Notes under the pieces: model-generated
The model's database searches: none
What the model was told of the DNA's origin: nothing
Seen by the model: the letters and a program-made list of their open reading frames with translations, nothing else
Translations under genes and position numbers: made by a program
In this document: positions 26,962-36,667 of the stretch, in pieces
How positions within the stretch are numbered: the stretch's first letter is position 1
How the letters are laid out: each line of letters opens with the position of its first letter
Origin: WJMT01 sp964624145
Lineage (GTDB): Bacteria; Acidobacteriota; Aminicenantia; Aminicenantales; Aminicenantaceae
DNA: 64,000 bases
Direction: 5' to 3'
Assembly (NCBI GenBank): GCA_964624145.1
Contig: CAZUXT010000011.1
Location: 11,813-75,812 of the forward strand

Positions 26962-27483
26962 TCACTCCATGAGAGAAATAGTGGCCATGCGTTTTTTCAT
27001 TTTATTGATGAGAGGGGGGATAATCAGCATAATAAGGATGATTCCGGGAAGGCCCCGGATGACAGAGGCCCAGCCCAATACGTTTTCCGGAAGGTCAAGC
27101 CATTTTGATACCACAACAACGGCTGCAAAGAGCACTGCCCTGTCAGCAGCCAGAGTTATGATGAGAGTCAGATATGGATTGAACCTGTATTTCTGGTAAA
27201 GGAGGCATGGAATCCCTGCCAGAACCAACCCTTCTGCCATCATAATGAAAGCAGTAGGAGGAAAAAAGGGAGGCATGCCTGTTAAAAGAGCTGAGAGAAG
27301 AGGGGAGGTCATTCCCACCACCAATGCTACTGGAGGAGCGATTAAAAAGCCGGCGGCTATGATCGGAAAAAACATGGGAAGGAAAGCACTTCCCAAGCCG
27401 GCAGCGTGAAAGAGAATGGGGATCACAAGGGCCAGGGCTAAAAACAGGCCTCCCAAAACGACATCTCTTCCTTTATAGCTCAT
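26962..27483 (-). CDS. ECF-transporter substrate-binding membrane protein (S component)
   Basis: The 173-residue protein has about six hydrophobic helices starting with VVLGGLFLALALVIPILFH. The A-L-A-L-V-I-P helix with small residues is the usual contact with the T subunit. The PPVALVVGMTSPLLSALLTGMPP loop is typical of S components of the ECF_trnsprt type. The vitamin or metal bound cannot be named. It is first in the operon, and no riboswitch-like leader is evident in the 137 bases to the divergent GH127 gene. Confidence 0.8.
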   Translation of the reverse strand: MSYKGRDVVLGGLFLALALVIPILFHAAGLGSAFLPMFFPIIAAGFLIAPPVALVVGMTSPLLSALLTGMPPFFPPTAFIMMAEGLVLAGIPCLLYQKYRFNPYLTLIITLAADRAVLFAAVVVVSKWLDLPENVLGWASVIRGLPGIILIMLIIPPLINKMKKRMATISLME

Positions 27484-27620
27484 GGTGTTATTTTTTTTTA
27501 TATAGTAACATTTTGATGTTTAAAGTCAATGATATCTCAGATTTTTTTAACATTTGCGTCGGGTTTGATGTAAAATGAGAGGGATTTGAAAAGCGATACG
27601 ATTTTGAAATGAGGGATGTC

Positions 27621-29978
27621 ATGAAAACAAAAATCTTGCTTATTATGGTTGCCGGATTGATGGTTGTGTCATGCCAGACGGCCGAAGAGACGGGAGCAAA
27701 CAAGGTCAGCACAGGCGGTCCGGAAACTATCGAGTTCCGGGCACTGCCTTTTGGTTTGGATGAGGTGACGCTTCTGGATGGTCCCTTTAAACATGCTCTG
27801 GAGCTCAATATCACATCCTTGCTCAGTTATGAACCGGACCGGCTGCTTGCCAAGTTCCGCAAGCAAGCAGGGCTTGAGCCCAGAGCCGAGAACTACCACG
27901 GCTGGGAGGATGACACTCTGGCCGGGCACAGTCTCGGGCACCATCTGAGTGCCTGCTCCTTGATGTACAAGACAACGGGAGATCCCCGCTTTCTTGAGAG
28001 GGCCAACTATATAGTCGATGAACTGAGCGCCTGTCAGGAAGCAGACGATGACGGATATATCGGAGCTTTTGCGGACGGTAAGCGCATATTCGAGGAAGAG
28101 ATCGCCAAAGGGGATATCCGGTCTAAAGGTTTTAACCTAAACGGAATATGGGCTCCTTTTTATACGCAGCACAAGGTGCTCTCGGGCCTTAATGATGCCT
28201 ATCATCTCTGCGGCAGTCAAAAGGCGCTGGATATACAGAAGAAATTTGCAGACTGGCTCGAAGGTGTGGTCATGGGGCTTGATGACGATCAGGTTCAGGA
28301 GATGCTTGTTTGCGAACACGGAGGCATGAATGAAGCGCTGGCAAACCTCTATGCAAACACACAGGATGAACGCTACCTGAAAATGTCCCGTTTGTTTTAT
28401 CATAAAGCCATACTTGAACCTCTGGCTGAAGGGGAAGATATTCTTCCCGGAAAGCACGGAAACACCCAGATTCCCAAGTTGATCGGGATGGCCCGATTGC
28501 ATGAGTTGACCGGAAATGAGAAAGACCAGAAGACCGCGGAATTTTTCTGGGACCGGGTGGCAAACCATCACTCTTATGTCACCGGGGGGCATGGAAATCA
28601 TGAGTATTTTGGCGAACCGGATAAACTGCGGGACCGGTTGAGCCAGGGAACCACAGAGACCTGCAATGTCTATAATATGCTGAAGCTTTCCCGTCATCTT
28701 TTCATGTGGGAGGCCGAAGCCCATGTCAGCGATTTTTATGAACGGGCTCTTTTCAATCATATTCTCTCATCCCAGCACCCGGAAAACGGAAGAGTGATTT
28801 ACAATCTTTCCCTTGAAATGGGCGGGTATAAAGTCTACCAGGATCCCTACTGGTTCACCTGCTGCGTGGGCACGGGTATGGAAAACCACTCTAAATACAG
28901 CCGGAATATTTATTTTCATAATGATAAAGAGCTTTTCCTGTTCCAGTACATTGCCTCTGAGCTCGATTGGAAGGAAAAGGGCCTGAAAGTCCGCCAGATA
29001 ACCGAATATCCGGATGAGCCGAAGACCACGCTTGAATTCATCTGTGAGAAACCAATAACGCTCACCCTTCAGGTCCGCTATCCTTACTGGGCAGAAAAAG
29101 GTATAGAGATCGATGTGAACGGAAAAAAACAGAGAGTCAATGGAGAACCCGGCTCCTTTGTGCCGCTGCACCGGGAATGGAAAAACGGGGACCGGGTTGA
29201 GATCCGTATTCCCTTCACTCTGCGCCTGGAATCCATGCCGGATGATGCAAACAGGGCAGCTGTCATGTACGGACCCCTGGTGCTGGCCGGAGACCTGGGA
29301 CCTGTGAATGACCCTGAAGCTGAAGACAGTATGTATGTACCGGTATTTATGACTCAGGATCGGAACCCTACTAATTGGACCAAACCGGTCCCGGACCAGG
29401 TAAACACCTTTAAAACCAAGGATGCAGGCAGACCGCGGGATGTGGTGCTCAAGCCTTTTTATAAGACTCATGAGCGCCGTTATTCCATATACTGGGACCT
29501 CCTGACAGAAGAAGCATGGGAGGAAAGACAGGACACTTATAAACAGGATATGGAAAGGAAAAAGATGCTAGAGAAGATGAGCGTGGACTTTGTCCAGCCG
29601 GGCGATAGAAAGCAGGAAATGGAACATAATTTCAAAGGGGAGAGAAGCGGTTTAGGCTTCTTCCAAAGGCGTGGATACAGGGAGGCCAGAGAAGGCTGGT
29701 TTTCTTATGATCTCAAAGTCTTTAAGGGTCAGCCCATGGCATTGGCTGTGGATTACTGGGGCGGATATCCGGGCTCAAAGACTTTTGATATTCTTGTGGA
29801 CGGAGAGGGGATCGCAACCGAAAATATTTCCAATAAAAAAGACGGGTATTTCATCAATGTGGTCTATGATATCCCTGATGAACTGACTTTTGAAAAAGAG
29901 AAGGTCACCGTGACATTTAAAGCGCAGCCCGGAAATACGGCCGGCCCTGTATTCGGAGTCCGTGTGATCAAAAGATGA
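27621..29978 (+). CDS. GH127-like lipoprotein (beta-L-arabinofuranosidase family, DUF1680)
   Basis: The 785-residue protein has a lipoprotein signal with lipobox VVSC near residue 17. Its alpha/alpha barrel carries GHHLSACSLMY, and the zinc-site residues of the family are visible: Glu346 and Cys348 in TTETCNVYN and Cys414-Cys415 in FTCCVGTG. C-terminal beta-sandwich domains follow (DUF4986-like and an added roughly 130-residue tail). GH127 enzymes release L-arabinofuranose from plant glycans; the exact sugar is not proven here. ATG 27621 has GAGG eight bases upstream; ATG 27609 is an alternative. Confidence 0.85.
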   Translation: MKTKILLIMVAGLMVVSCQTAEETGANKVSTGGPETIEFRALPFGLDEVTLLDGPFKHALELNITSLLSYEPDRLLAKFRKQAGLEPRAENYHGWEDDTLAGHSLGHHLSACSLMYKTTGDPRFLERANYIVDELSACQEADDDGYIGAFADGKRIFEEEIAKGDIRSKGFNLNGIWAPFYTQHKVLSGLNDAYHLCGSQKALDIQKKFADWLEGVVMGLDDDQVQEMLVCEHGGMNEALANLYANTQDERYLKMSRLFYHKAILEPLAEGEDILPGKHGNTQIPKLIGMARLHELTGNEKDQKTAEFFWDRVANHHSYVTGGHGNHEYFGEPDKLRDRLSQGTTETCNVYNMLKLSRHLFMWEAEAHVSDFYERALFNHILSSQHPENGRVIYNLSLEMGGYKVYQDPYWFTCCVGTGMENHSKYSRNIYFHNDKELFLFQYIASELDWKEKGLKVRQITEYPDEPKTTLEFICEKPITLTLQVRYPYWAEKGIEIDVNGKKQRVNGEPGSFVPLHREWKNGDRVEIRIPFTLRLESMPDDANRAAVMYGPLVLAGDLGPVNDPEAEDSMYVPVFMTQDRNPTNWTKPVPDQVNTFKTKDAGRPRDVVLKPFYKTHERRYSIYWDLLTEEAWEERQDTYKQDMERKKMLEKMSVDFVQPGDRKQEMEHNFKGERSGLGFFQRRGYREAREGWFSYDLKVFKGQPMALAVDYWGGYPGSKTFDILVDGEGIATENISNKKDGYFINVVYDIPDELTFEKEKVTVTFKAQPGNTAGPVFGVRVIKR

Positions 29979-30020
29979 TCAAGAACAAGCAGAATACATC
30001 TCCTGTCCCCAGTGAAAAAG

Positions 30021-30049
30021 TTGACATTTCGTTGGTGATTTACTACTTT
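30021..30049 (+). promoter_or_regulatory. possible promoter of the kinase gene
   Basis: A perfect TTGACA (30021-30026) lies 17 bases before TACTTT (30044-30049), which keeps the three most conserved -10 positions. A start near 30057 would leave a short leader before GTG 30076 and argues against the TTG at 30058 as the translation start. Confidence 0.4.
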
Positions 30050-30075
30050 ATACATACTTGATAAGGGGAGATGAA

Positions 30076-32574
30076 GTGACTCTTAAATGTCCCAAGTGCG
30101 AGACAGAAAATCCTGATAACCAAAAATTTTGCGGTCACTGCGGCACACCGCTTCTCCGTGACAGGGAAGCGTCATTCACTCAAACTCTGGAAACTCCCCC
30201 TGAAGATTTATTAACAGGCGCTACTTTTGCAGGCCGTTTTCAAATCATCGAGGAATTGGGCAAAGGAGGGATGGGCAAGGTCTACAAGGCCCATGATACT
30301 GAGATAAAGGAAAAAGTAGCCTTAAAACTGTTAAAGAAGGAAATTGCCTCTAATCGTAAGACAATAGAGCGTTTCAGAAACGAGATCAGACTGGCTCGCA
30401 AAATCTCTCATAAAAATGTAGGCCGTATGTTCGATATCAACAGAGCCGATGATAAATACTACATAACTATGGAGTATGTCGAAGGCCAGGATTTAAAGGG
30501 CTTGATCAAGCAGTCCAAGCATCTGGCAGTGGATACTTCCGTAAGGATCACCCGACAGATCTGTGAAGGACTGGCTGAGGCACATCGGTTGGGTGTGGTG
30601 CATCGTGATTTGAAACCTGGTAACATCATGATCGACAAAGAGGGAGATGCCCGTATCATGGACTTTGGCATTGCCCGCGCACTAAAAGAAAAAGATGAGG
30701 AATTAACCGGTGAAGGGGTTATGGTCGGTACTCCTGTCTACATGTCACCTGAGCAGGCCGAAGCCAAAGAGGTGGATGAACGTTCGGATATCTATTCCTT
30801 AGGTGTTATTCTTTATGAGATGCTGACCGGCCGGTATCCTTATGAAGGAGACACTTCACTTATCATAGCCATGAAAAACAGGGGAGAGAAACCCCGAGAT
30901 CCTGGTGAGTTAAATCCCGAGATACCCGAGCGGCTGAGCCGTTTGATCTTAAAATGCCTTGAGAGGAAAAAAGAAGATAGGTTTCAAAGTGTAAATGAAA
31001 TAGGATCTGAATTATCCGAGATATTGAGTGATTTATCCACTGATGAAAAAACAATCTCTCCAAGACAAAAAACAGGGGAAACAGTCCAAAGCAAAGTCAA
31101 AAGGACCATTTTTTTTACTGGGGCAGCTGTCCTTGTTGCCCTCATTGTTATCTCTGGTCTTATTTTTTTTACCGGCCATAAAGATATGATCAGCTCTATC
31201 GCTGTTCTTCCCTTTGAAAACTTAAGCGCTGTTCCGGATAACGAGTATCTGAGTACCGGCATTACAGAAAGCCTCATAAACCAGCTTTCTAAACTAAATG
31301 GACTTAAAGTCATAGCAAGATACACGGTTTTTCAATACAAGGGAAAAGACATCAACCCCCAGAAGGTCGGCCGGGAGCTTGGAGTCTCTGCGGTACTCAC
31401 TGGAAGGGTCGATCTGCGTGAACAATCTCTGATTGTAGGCGCAGACCTTGTCAATGTAGCGGAAGGAACCCAGATCTGGGGGGATCGTTTTGAACGCAGC
31501 TTGAGCGAGGTCTTAGACATCGAAGAAAACATTGTCACGACTATTACCGATAAACTGCGTTTGAAACTGTCTCCTGAAGACCGGTCTAATATGGCACGAA
31601 ATCATCCGCGAGATCCAAAGGCTTATGACCTTTATATGAAAGGGCATTATCTCCTTTACGGAACAAGCGAGGAAATGAACAAGGGACTGAATTTCCTCCA
31701 GCAAGCCGTAGAACAGGATCCGGATTATGCTCTGGCTTACGCCGCCATAGCTGAAGCTTACTCCATACAGGCCTGGTTGACGACTAAAACGCGACAGGAA
31801 GCTCTTCCTAAAGCCAAGGCCGCCCTGAAACGTGCCTTTGAGCTGGATGAAAATCTGGCTGAAGCCCATACGGCTGCCGGAGTGATCAAATTCCGCTTTG
31901 ACTGGGACTGGCCGGGAGCTGAAGAGGAATTCCTTTCTGGAATCCAGCTCAATCCGGGAAGCAGTGAAGCCCACTTGGAATATTGTATTTATCTTGCGGC
32001 TATGGGCCGTTACGATGAATGTTTGGTCCATGCACAGAAAGCACACGATCTGGATCCTCTGGCCATTGGCCCGGCCCACTGGGTTGGAGCAGCTCATCTT
32101 ATGAAAAAAGAACATGAAGTGACGGAAAGGGAATTTAAGAGAATCCTTGAGTTTCACCCCGAATGGTATTGGGGTCATATCAAATTAGCCACCACCTATA
32201 TCGAAATAGGGAATATCCCTAAAGCGCTTGAAGAGGTGAAAAAAGCTGATGAGATGACCGAGGGGAGAGATTACCCTCTTTCCCGGTCCTGGATCGGTTG
32301 GGTTTATGCCAGAGCCGGAGAAGTCCGGCTTGCTGAAGACTGTATTTCTAAAATCAAGGAAATGGAGAAGAGAAGATATGTCGATCCCTGGGTTTATGCT
32401 GAGATCTTGTCGCCTTTAGGGAGAAAAGAGGAAGCTTTGGATTGCCTGGAAAAAGCTTATGAGGAAGGTTCCCCTAATATGATCTATCTCAAAATGTATG
32501 TTCCGGATAGATTCAATGATATAAGTTCCGAACCACGGTATCAAGAACTCCTCCGCCTTATGAATTTTGAATAG
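30076..32574 (+). CDS. Ser/Thr protein kinase with zinc ribbon, TolB-like domain and TPRs
   Basis: The 832-residue membrane protein starts with a zinc ribbon (CPKC at 5-8, CGHC at 20-23) and a Hanks-type kinase domain: glycine loop GKGGMG near 62, ATP lysine Lys84, HRDLKPGN with Asp178, and DFG at 196. One transmembrane helix is at about 343-368. Outside it lie a TolB/FlgO-like domain beginning SIAVLPFENLS and about seven tetratricopeptide repeats to the end. The kinase is cytoplasmic and the TPR part periplasmic. GTG 30076 has GGGAG five bases upstream. No matching phosphatase is adjacent, so targets are unknown. Confidence 0.9.
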   Translation: MTLKCPKCETENPDNQKFCGHCGTPLLRDREASFTQTLETPPEDLLTGATFAGRFQIIEELGKGGMGKVYKAHDTEIKEKVALKLLKKEIASNRKTIERFRNEIRLARKISHKNVGRMFDINRADDKYYITMEYVEGQDLKGLIKQSKHLAVDTSVRITRQICEGLAEAHRLGVVHRDLKPGNIMIDKEGDARIMDFGIARALKEKDEELTGEGVMVGTPVYMSPEQAEAKEVDERSDIYSLGVILYEMLTGRYPYEGDTSLIIAMKNRGEKPRDPGELNPEIPERLSRLILKCLERKKEDRFQSVNEIGSELSEILSDLSTDEKTISPRQKTGETVQSKVKRTIFFTGAAVLVALIVISGLIFFTGHKDMISSIAVLPFENLSAVPDNEYLSTGITESLINQLSKLNGLKVIARYTVFQYKGKDINPQKVGRELGVSAVLTGRVDLREQSLIVGADLVNVAEGTQIWGDRFERSLSEVLDIEENIVTTITDKLRLKLSPEDRSNMARNHPRDPKAYDLYMKGHYLLYGTSEEMNKGLNFLQQAVEQDPDYALAYAAIAEAYSIQAWLTTKTRQEALPKAKAALKRAFELDENLAEAHTAAGVIKFRFDWDWPGAEEEFLSGIQLNPGSSEAHLEYCIYLAAMGRYDECLVHAQKAHDLDPLAIGPAHWVGAAHLMKKEHEVTEREFKRILEFHPEWYWGHIKLATTYIEIGNIPKALEEVKKADEMTEGRDYPLSRSWIGWVYARAGEVRLAEDCISKIKEMEKRRYVDPWVYAEILSPLGRKEEALDCLEKAYEEGSPNMIYLKMYVPDRFNDISSEPRYQELLRLMNFE

Positions 32575-32612
32575 AGATTGGTTCCCAAAGACATGCGAGA
32601 CAGAGATGGTTA

Positions 32613-33638
32613 TCAAGTGCGGTGATAGATGTTGATCAAATCCTTGAGAAGGGAGGCTGCTGCCCCGATCGGGCTTGACCGTCCGCCTATGATGGTTATG
32701 GTCCCCATGGTATCGGTCTCAAAGGTGATGCCTTTTTCGCTTCCTGTGACAGGGTAGAGTGGATGGGATGGATCCAAAGCTTTGGGTGCCACTTCCAGCA
32801 TTCCGCCTTTATCCGTTTTTTTATATCGTCCGAGCAGTTTGAACCGGAAACCTCTTTGAGAAGATTCCTCCTGTTCCTTTGTGGTGAGGGCATCGATTCC
32901 CTTAACCTTCACATCCTCCAAACGGTAAGCTGTCCCAAACACAGCATTGGTTATGAGCAGGATCTTGAAAGCCGTGTCCCAGCCTTTTACATCCATACTT
33001 GGATCCGGCTCGGCGATCCCTTTGGCCTGTGCTTCTTTTACAGCCTCGGCATAAGACCCGCCCTCACTCATGCGGGTAAGCACGAAATTAGAGGTCCCGT
33101 TGAGGATCCCTTCGATGCGCCGGATCTCTGTTCCGGCCAGGGCGTAACGGGCCAGGTCTAAGGTGGGAAGAGAGGCTGCCGTTGCTCCGCTGATCCCAAT
33201 CTGACAACCGTTTTTTTGTGCCAGGTCCTTGAGCCCTTTAAAGTCATAAACGAGCGGTCCCTTGCTGGCTGTCACCACATGCCATCCCGCTTCTAAGGCC
33301 CATTTCCAGATATCATATCCGGGCTTTCCCGTCCGGTGGTCCGACACCGAGCAGTCAACAAGTACACCCGGAGAAGCCGTTTGAAAAAAAAGCTTCAGGT
33401 CATCCTTAACACTTCCGGTTTGCAAGAGATGGAATAGGGAACATGGGTCTTTTGTGAGTATGGGAAGGATATCTATGTCCTGAGGGATATCCCATCTTGT
33501 CTGCCGGCGGAAAATAGTCAGCCAAATAGGTTTTAAACCATAATCATGCCCGAGAAGTTCCCGTTTGTCTTCCACAAGCCGGACGAACTCTCGCCCTACA
33601 TTCCCAAATCCAATAAGCAGTATGGACACTTCTGTCAT
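32613..33638 (-). CDS. hom: homoserine dehydrogenase
   Basis: The 341-residue oxidoreductase reduces aspartate semialdehyde to homoserine on the way to threonine and methionine. It has the nucleotide-binding LLIGFGNVGREF, the catalytic-site VTASKGPL lysine, the family hallmark GILNGTSNF and DPSMDVKGWDTAFK with the substrate-binding Asp and Lys. It is a short form that ends without the ACT domain found in many bacterial enzymes. AGGGA precedes the ATG. It is a single gene, read toward the kinase gene. Confidence 0.93.
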   Translation of the reverse strand: MTEVSILLIGFGNVGREFVRLVEDKRELLGHDYGLKPIWLTIFRRQTRWDIPQDIDILPILTKDPCSLFHLLQTGSVKDDLKLFFQTASPGVLVDCSVSDHRTGKPGYDIWKWALEAGWHVVTASKGPLVYDFKGLKDLAQKNGCQIGISGATAASLPTLDLARYALAGTEIRRIEGILNGTSNFVLTRMSEGGSYAEAVKEAQAKGIAEPDPSMDVKGWDTAFKILLITNAVFGTAYRLEDVKVKGIDALTTKEQEESSQRGFRFKLLGRYKKTDKGGMLEVAPKALDPSHPLYPVTGSEKGITFETDTMGTITIIGGRSSPIGAAASLLKDLINIYHRT

Positions 33639-33716
33639 GAGTCCCTTATACCCGAGACGTATTTGAATAAAAATTTATCGTAAATAGAGAGAAAAAGATG
33701 ATCTTCATTCATCCTG

Positions 33717-36440
33717 TTAATTTTTATTTGAGTAATCTCTGAAGATGTTTATGAGTTGAAGGCGGTTTTGAACATTGAGTTTTTGATAGATATTATAGAG
33801 ATGAGATTTCACTGTTTTCAGGGAAATAAAAAGCTCTTTTTCTATCTCTTTATTGGTTTTTCCGCTGATAACTAAGGCAATGATTTCTTTTTCTCTGTTT
33901 GTAAGACTGAAATGTTCACTCAGGCCGTCAAGGTCAATCTCAGAACCGTTGATGGATTGGGCCTGCGGTCTTTTTTTACGCTGTATATAGAAAGACAATA
34001 CGGCCGCTGCAGCTAAAATCAATCCAAGTATAATAAAGAGAATATACTGAGTGAAAGGGGAAGAGAGATAGATTGTCAGTTCGATCCCTTTTTCATTCCA
34101 AGTGCGGTCATGGTTGGAGGCCTGGATAAGCAATCTGTTTTTACCAGCTTTTAAATCCCTTAAAAAGAAAGAATTTTGGGGGCCGGCATAAATCTCTGTT
34201 GGTTTGCTGTTGAGAGTTTTCACCCTGTAGTGATTTTTTTGGGGGAAAGCAAAGCTGAGTGCAGACATCTTTATAAGAACCGGCAGGTCATCCTTGGATA
34301 ATTTAAGTGACTTGATTTTTCTTAAGAGGGTGGTTTCATGATCGTGAGTGGCTGTCTGGAACGAAGTGATGGCAACCTGGGGTGGATAAGAATTAATTTG
34401 GATATCCTCCGGATAAAAGGTGTTGAATCCCGAGATTCCCCCAAAATACATTTCTCCATTTCTGCCTTTAAAACAAACTCCCGGATTGAAGATCCGGTCT
34501 TGAAGGCCGTCTTCAGGCCCGAATACCAGCCACTTCAAAGAGAGGGGATCGATATGGATGAGACCGTTTTTCGTGCTCATCCATATCCAATTGGATTCAT
34601 CCGTAAGCAGCCCGTAGGCGGAATTATCTGGAAGCTGTATTTCCTTTGTTAAAAGATGCCAGTTTTGACTGTTTGGGTCCAGATAGCACGGCCCTGCCTC
34701 TGTTCCTATCCAGATTTTCCCTGAGCTGTCTGCAGTAATGGAATAGACTGTTGAGGAGGGAAAAGAAGAGGGGTCTTCAGGATCGTGTCTGTAATGAATC
34801 CAGTTATGGTTTTGAGGATCGAGATAATCCAGACCATGCCATTGGGTTCCTATCCAGATTCCCCCTTCGCGGTCCGTATAGATTTCATTGATCGTATACC
34901 AGGCTTTGTAAATCTTCTGTTGAGGATTGGTGTAAAGATGGGCTTCTTTCTCTATGGTATCCCATTTAAAGATTTCCCCCCATGTGGTCCCTACCCAAAT
35001 GAATCCATTTCTCCCTTTAGCCATAGCTAAAATAGAAAACCTCTTTGGGAGACGTGTGGACTCCCTTGTGTTTTGAATATGAGTTATGGTCTTTTTTTGC
35101 CGGCCGTAAACATACAGCCCGTTAGAGTTTCCTATCCATATATTTCCCTGATGGTCTTCACAAAAGGCCTGGATAGGATTGACTATAAAAGACTCTAATA
35201 TGTTTTCAGGAAAATTCAAATGGTTCCACTTGTCTTTTTTTCTATCCCAGGTATTGAGACCTCCGAGAGCTGTGCCGATCCAGACGATTCCTTCTCGATC
35301 TTCATAAAGGGCGGTGATGTTGTTACCGGAGAGACCTTCCAGGGACTGAGGTGTGTATTGAGCCAAAGCAAAACGAAATCGGTGTTTATTGAGAAGGGAA
35401 ATCCCTGTACTTGTGCCAAACCAGAGAAGTCCGTCTCTGTCTTCAAAAAGAGTGATCACTGTATTATCACTGAGACTTCCCGGCTTCATTGTATTGACGG
35501 TATACTGATTTAAAGAGTAGTCTTTAGGATCGAAGCGAAAAACTCCTGCATCCGCAGTGCCGACCCAAATAATCCCTTCGCGGTCTTCAATAAGAGAATA
35601 AATTTTATGGCAATCTGACTGAGGTGTTTTGTTTTTTTTAAGCTGGGCTCGATCTATGGAACCTGAATCAGGGTTCAGAATTATCAGACCGATATCGGAA
35701 GTGGCGATATAAATCCTTCCGTCCTGTGCTTCGCATATATCCCAAATATTGGGATTGCCGGAAGGATTTGGGGAATCAACCATTAGATTGATATGAGTCC
35801 ACTGCCCGCTCTTTTTATCATAACAGTCAAGCAGCCCTTCATGAGTTCCCATCCAAATTTTTCCTTCCTGGCCACAGCAAATGGCCCAAACAGAATTACT
35901 GCTTGGAGAATTCGGATTGGATGGGTCGCTCCTGTAGTTTTTAAAAGTTTTCGACTTGAAGTCAAATCGGCAGACTCCGTCATTTAAAGTCCCTATCCAC
36001 AAATATCCGTCCTTGTCTTCTGTAATGGTCCGGAGGTTGTTGCTGGGGAGGGAGTTCGGGTCCTTTGGTTTGTGTTGAAAATGGATGAAACGGCCTGTCT
36101 TTTTATCCAGAAGTTCCAGCCCTTTATCCGTGGTGATCCAGAGATTTTGCTTTGAATCCTCAAATATGGAAAAAAGATAGTTGTCAATAAGCGAATGGGG
36201 ATCATGTTCCTGATGTTGAAAAATAAGATACTCATTGCCGTCATAGCGCGCCAGTCCATAAGGGCTTGTGATCCAGATGAAACCCAGACTGTCTTGAAAA
36301 ATGCAGTGTACGACAGTCAGGGAATGTCCGTTTGAGCTGGGGATCAGGTGGTCAAAATAAGGGTCTTTAACCTGGCCTAATAAAGACAAAGGGATCAAGA
36401 TAAGCAAGAACACTCGCTTTAAAACCGCAGTAGTTTTCAT
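33717..36440 (-). CDS. membrane regulator: periplasmic propeller sensor with LuxR DNA-binding domain
   Basis: The 907-residue protein has a signal or anchor (residues 1-22). About twelve two-component-regulator-propeller repeats (WIGT... with preceding DSxGxIW or DREGxIW) fill most of it, followed by a Y_Y_Y-like beta-sandwich near 690-790, a transmembrane helix (about 797-818) and a LuxR-type helix-turn-helix (about 845-900: LTNREKEIIALVISGKTNKE, then LFISLKTVKSHLYNIYQKL). No histidine-kinase or receiver domain is present, so signal and DNA binding lie on one chain, as in ToxR-like factors. The gene is divergent from the PD40 gene at 36668 across a hairpin-rich gap. Confidence 0.9.
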   Translation of the reverse strand: MKTTAVLKRVFLLILIPLSLLGQVKDPYFDHLIPSSNGHSLTVVHCIFQDSLGFIWITSPYGLARYDGNEYLIFQHQEHDPHSLIDNYLFSIFEDSKQNLWITTDKGLELLDKKTGRFIHFQHKPKDPNSLPSNNLRTITEDKDGYLWIGTLNDGVCRFDFKSKTFKNYRSDPSNPNSPSSNSVWAICCGQEGKIWMGTHEGLLDCYDKKSGQWTHINLMVDSPNPSGNPNIWDICEAQDGRIYIATSDIGLIILNPDSGSIDRAQLKKNKTPQSDCHKIYSLIEDREGIIWVGTADAGVFRFDPKDYSLNQYTVNTMKPGSLSDNTVITLFEDRDGLLWFGTSTGISLLNKHRFRFALAQYTPQSLEGLSGNNITALYEDREGIVWIGTALGGLNTWDRKKDKWNHLNFPENILESFIVNPIQAFCEDHQGNIWIGNSNGLYVYGRQKKTITHIQNTRESTRLPKRFSILAMAKGRNGFIWVGTTWGEIFKWDTIEKEAHLYTNPQQKIYKAWYTINEIYTDREGGIWIGTQWHGLDYLDPQNHNWIHYRHDPEDPSSFPSSTVYSITADSSGKIWIGTEAGPCYLDPNSQNWHLLTKEIQLPDNSAYGLLTDESNWIWMSTKNGLIHIDPLSLKWLVFGPEDGLQDRIFNPGVCFKGRNGEMYFGGISGFNTFYPEDIQINSYPPQVAITSFQTATHDHETTLLRKIKSLKLSKDDLPVLIKMSALSFAFPQKNHYRVKTLNSKPTEIYAGPQNSFFLRDLKAGKNRLLIQASNHDRTWNEKGIELTIYLSSPFTQYILFIILGLILAAAAVLSFYIQRKKRPQAQSINGSEIDLDGLSEHFSLTNREKEIIALVISGKTNKEIEKELFISLKTVKSHLYNIYQKLNVQNRLQLINIFRDYSNKN

Positions 36441-36667
36441 CGATTTTCAAGTATTTTAACAAAATCTGAAAAAAATAGGAATTTGTTAAAAGACTCGGTC
36501 AAAAGTCCTATTTTTAATAAATCAGACTTTTGTCTGATATCTTATCAGCCCGAATAAGGGTATTATCTGCAAGAACCAACTGTTCTATTGCCGTTTTTAT
36601 GGTTTATTTAAAAAAGTCGACTAATAAAAAGAAGCGGCGGTAGCCTGCCTTGAAGGGAGGTTTTATA
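36441..36667. promoter_or_regulatory. divergent control region with two inverted repeats
   Basis: The 227-bp gap between the LuxR-type regulator and the PD40 gene holds AAAAATAGGA (36471-36480) against TCCTATTTTT (36506-36515), and the perfect palindrome ATCAGAC-TTTT-GTCTGAT (36521-36538). Neither is followed by a T run in the right place for a terminator of a plus-strand gene. Their position fits an operator bound by the adjacent regulator; this is inferred. Confidence 0.45.
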
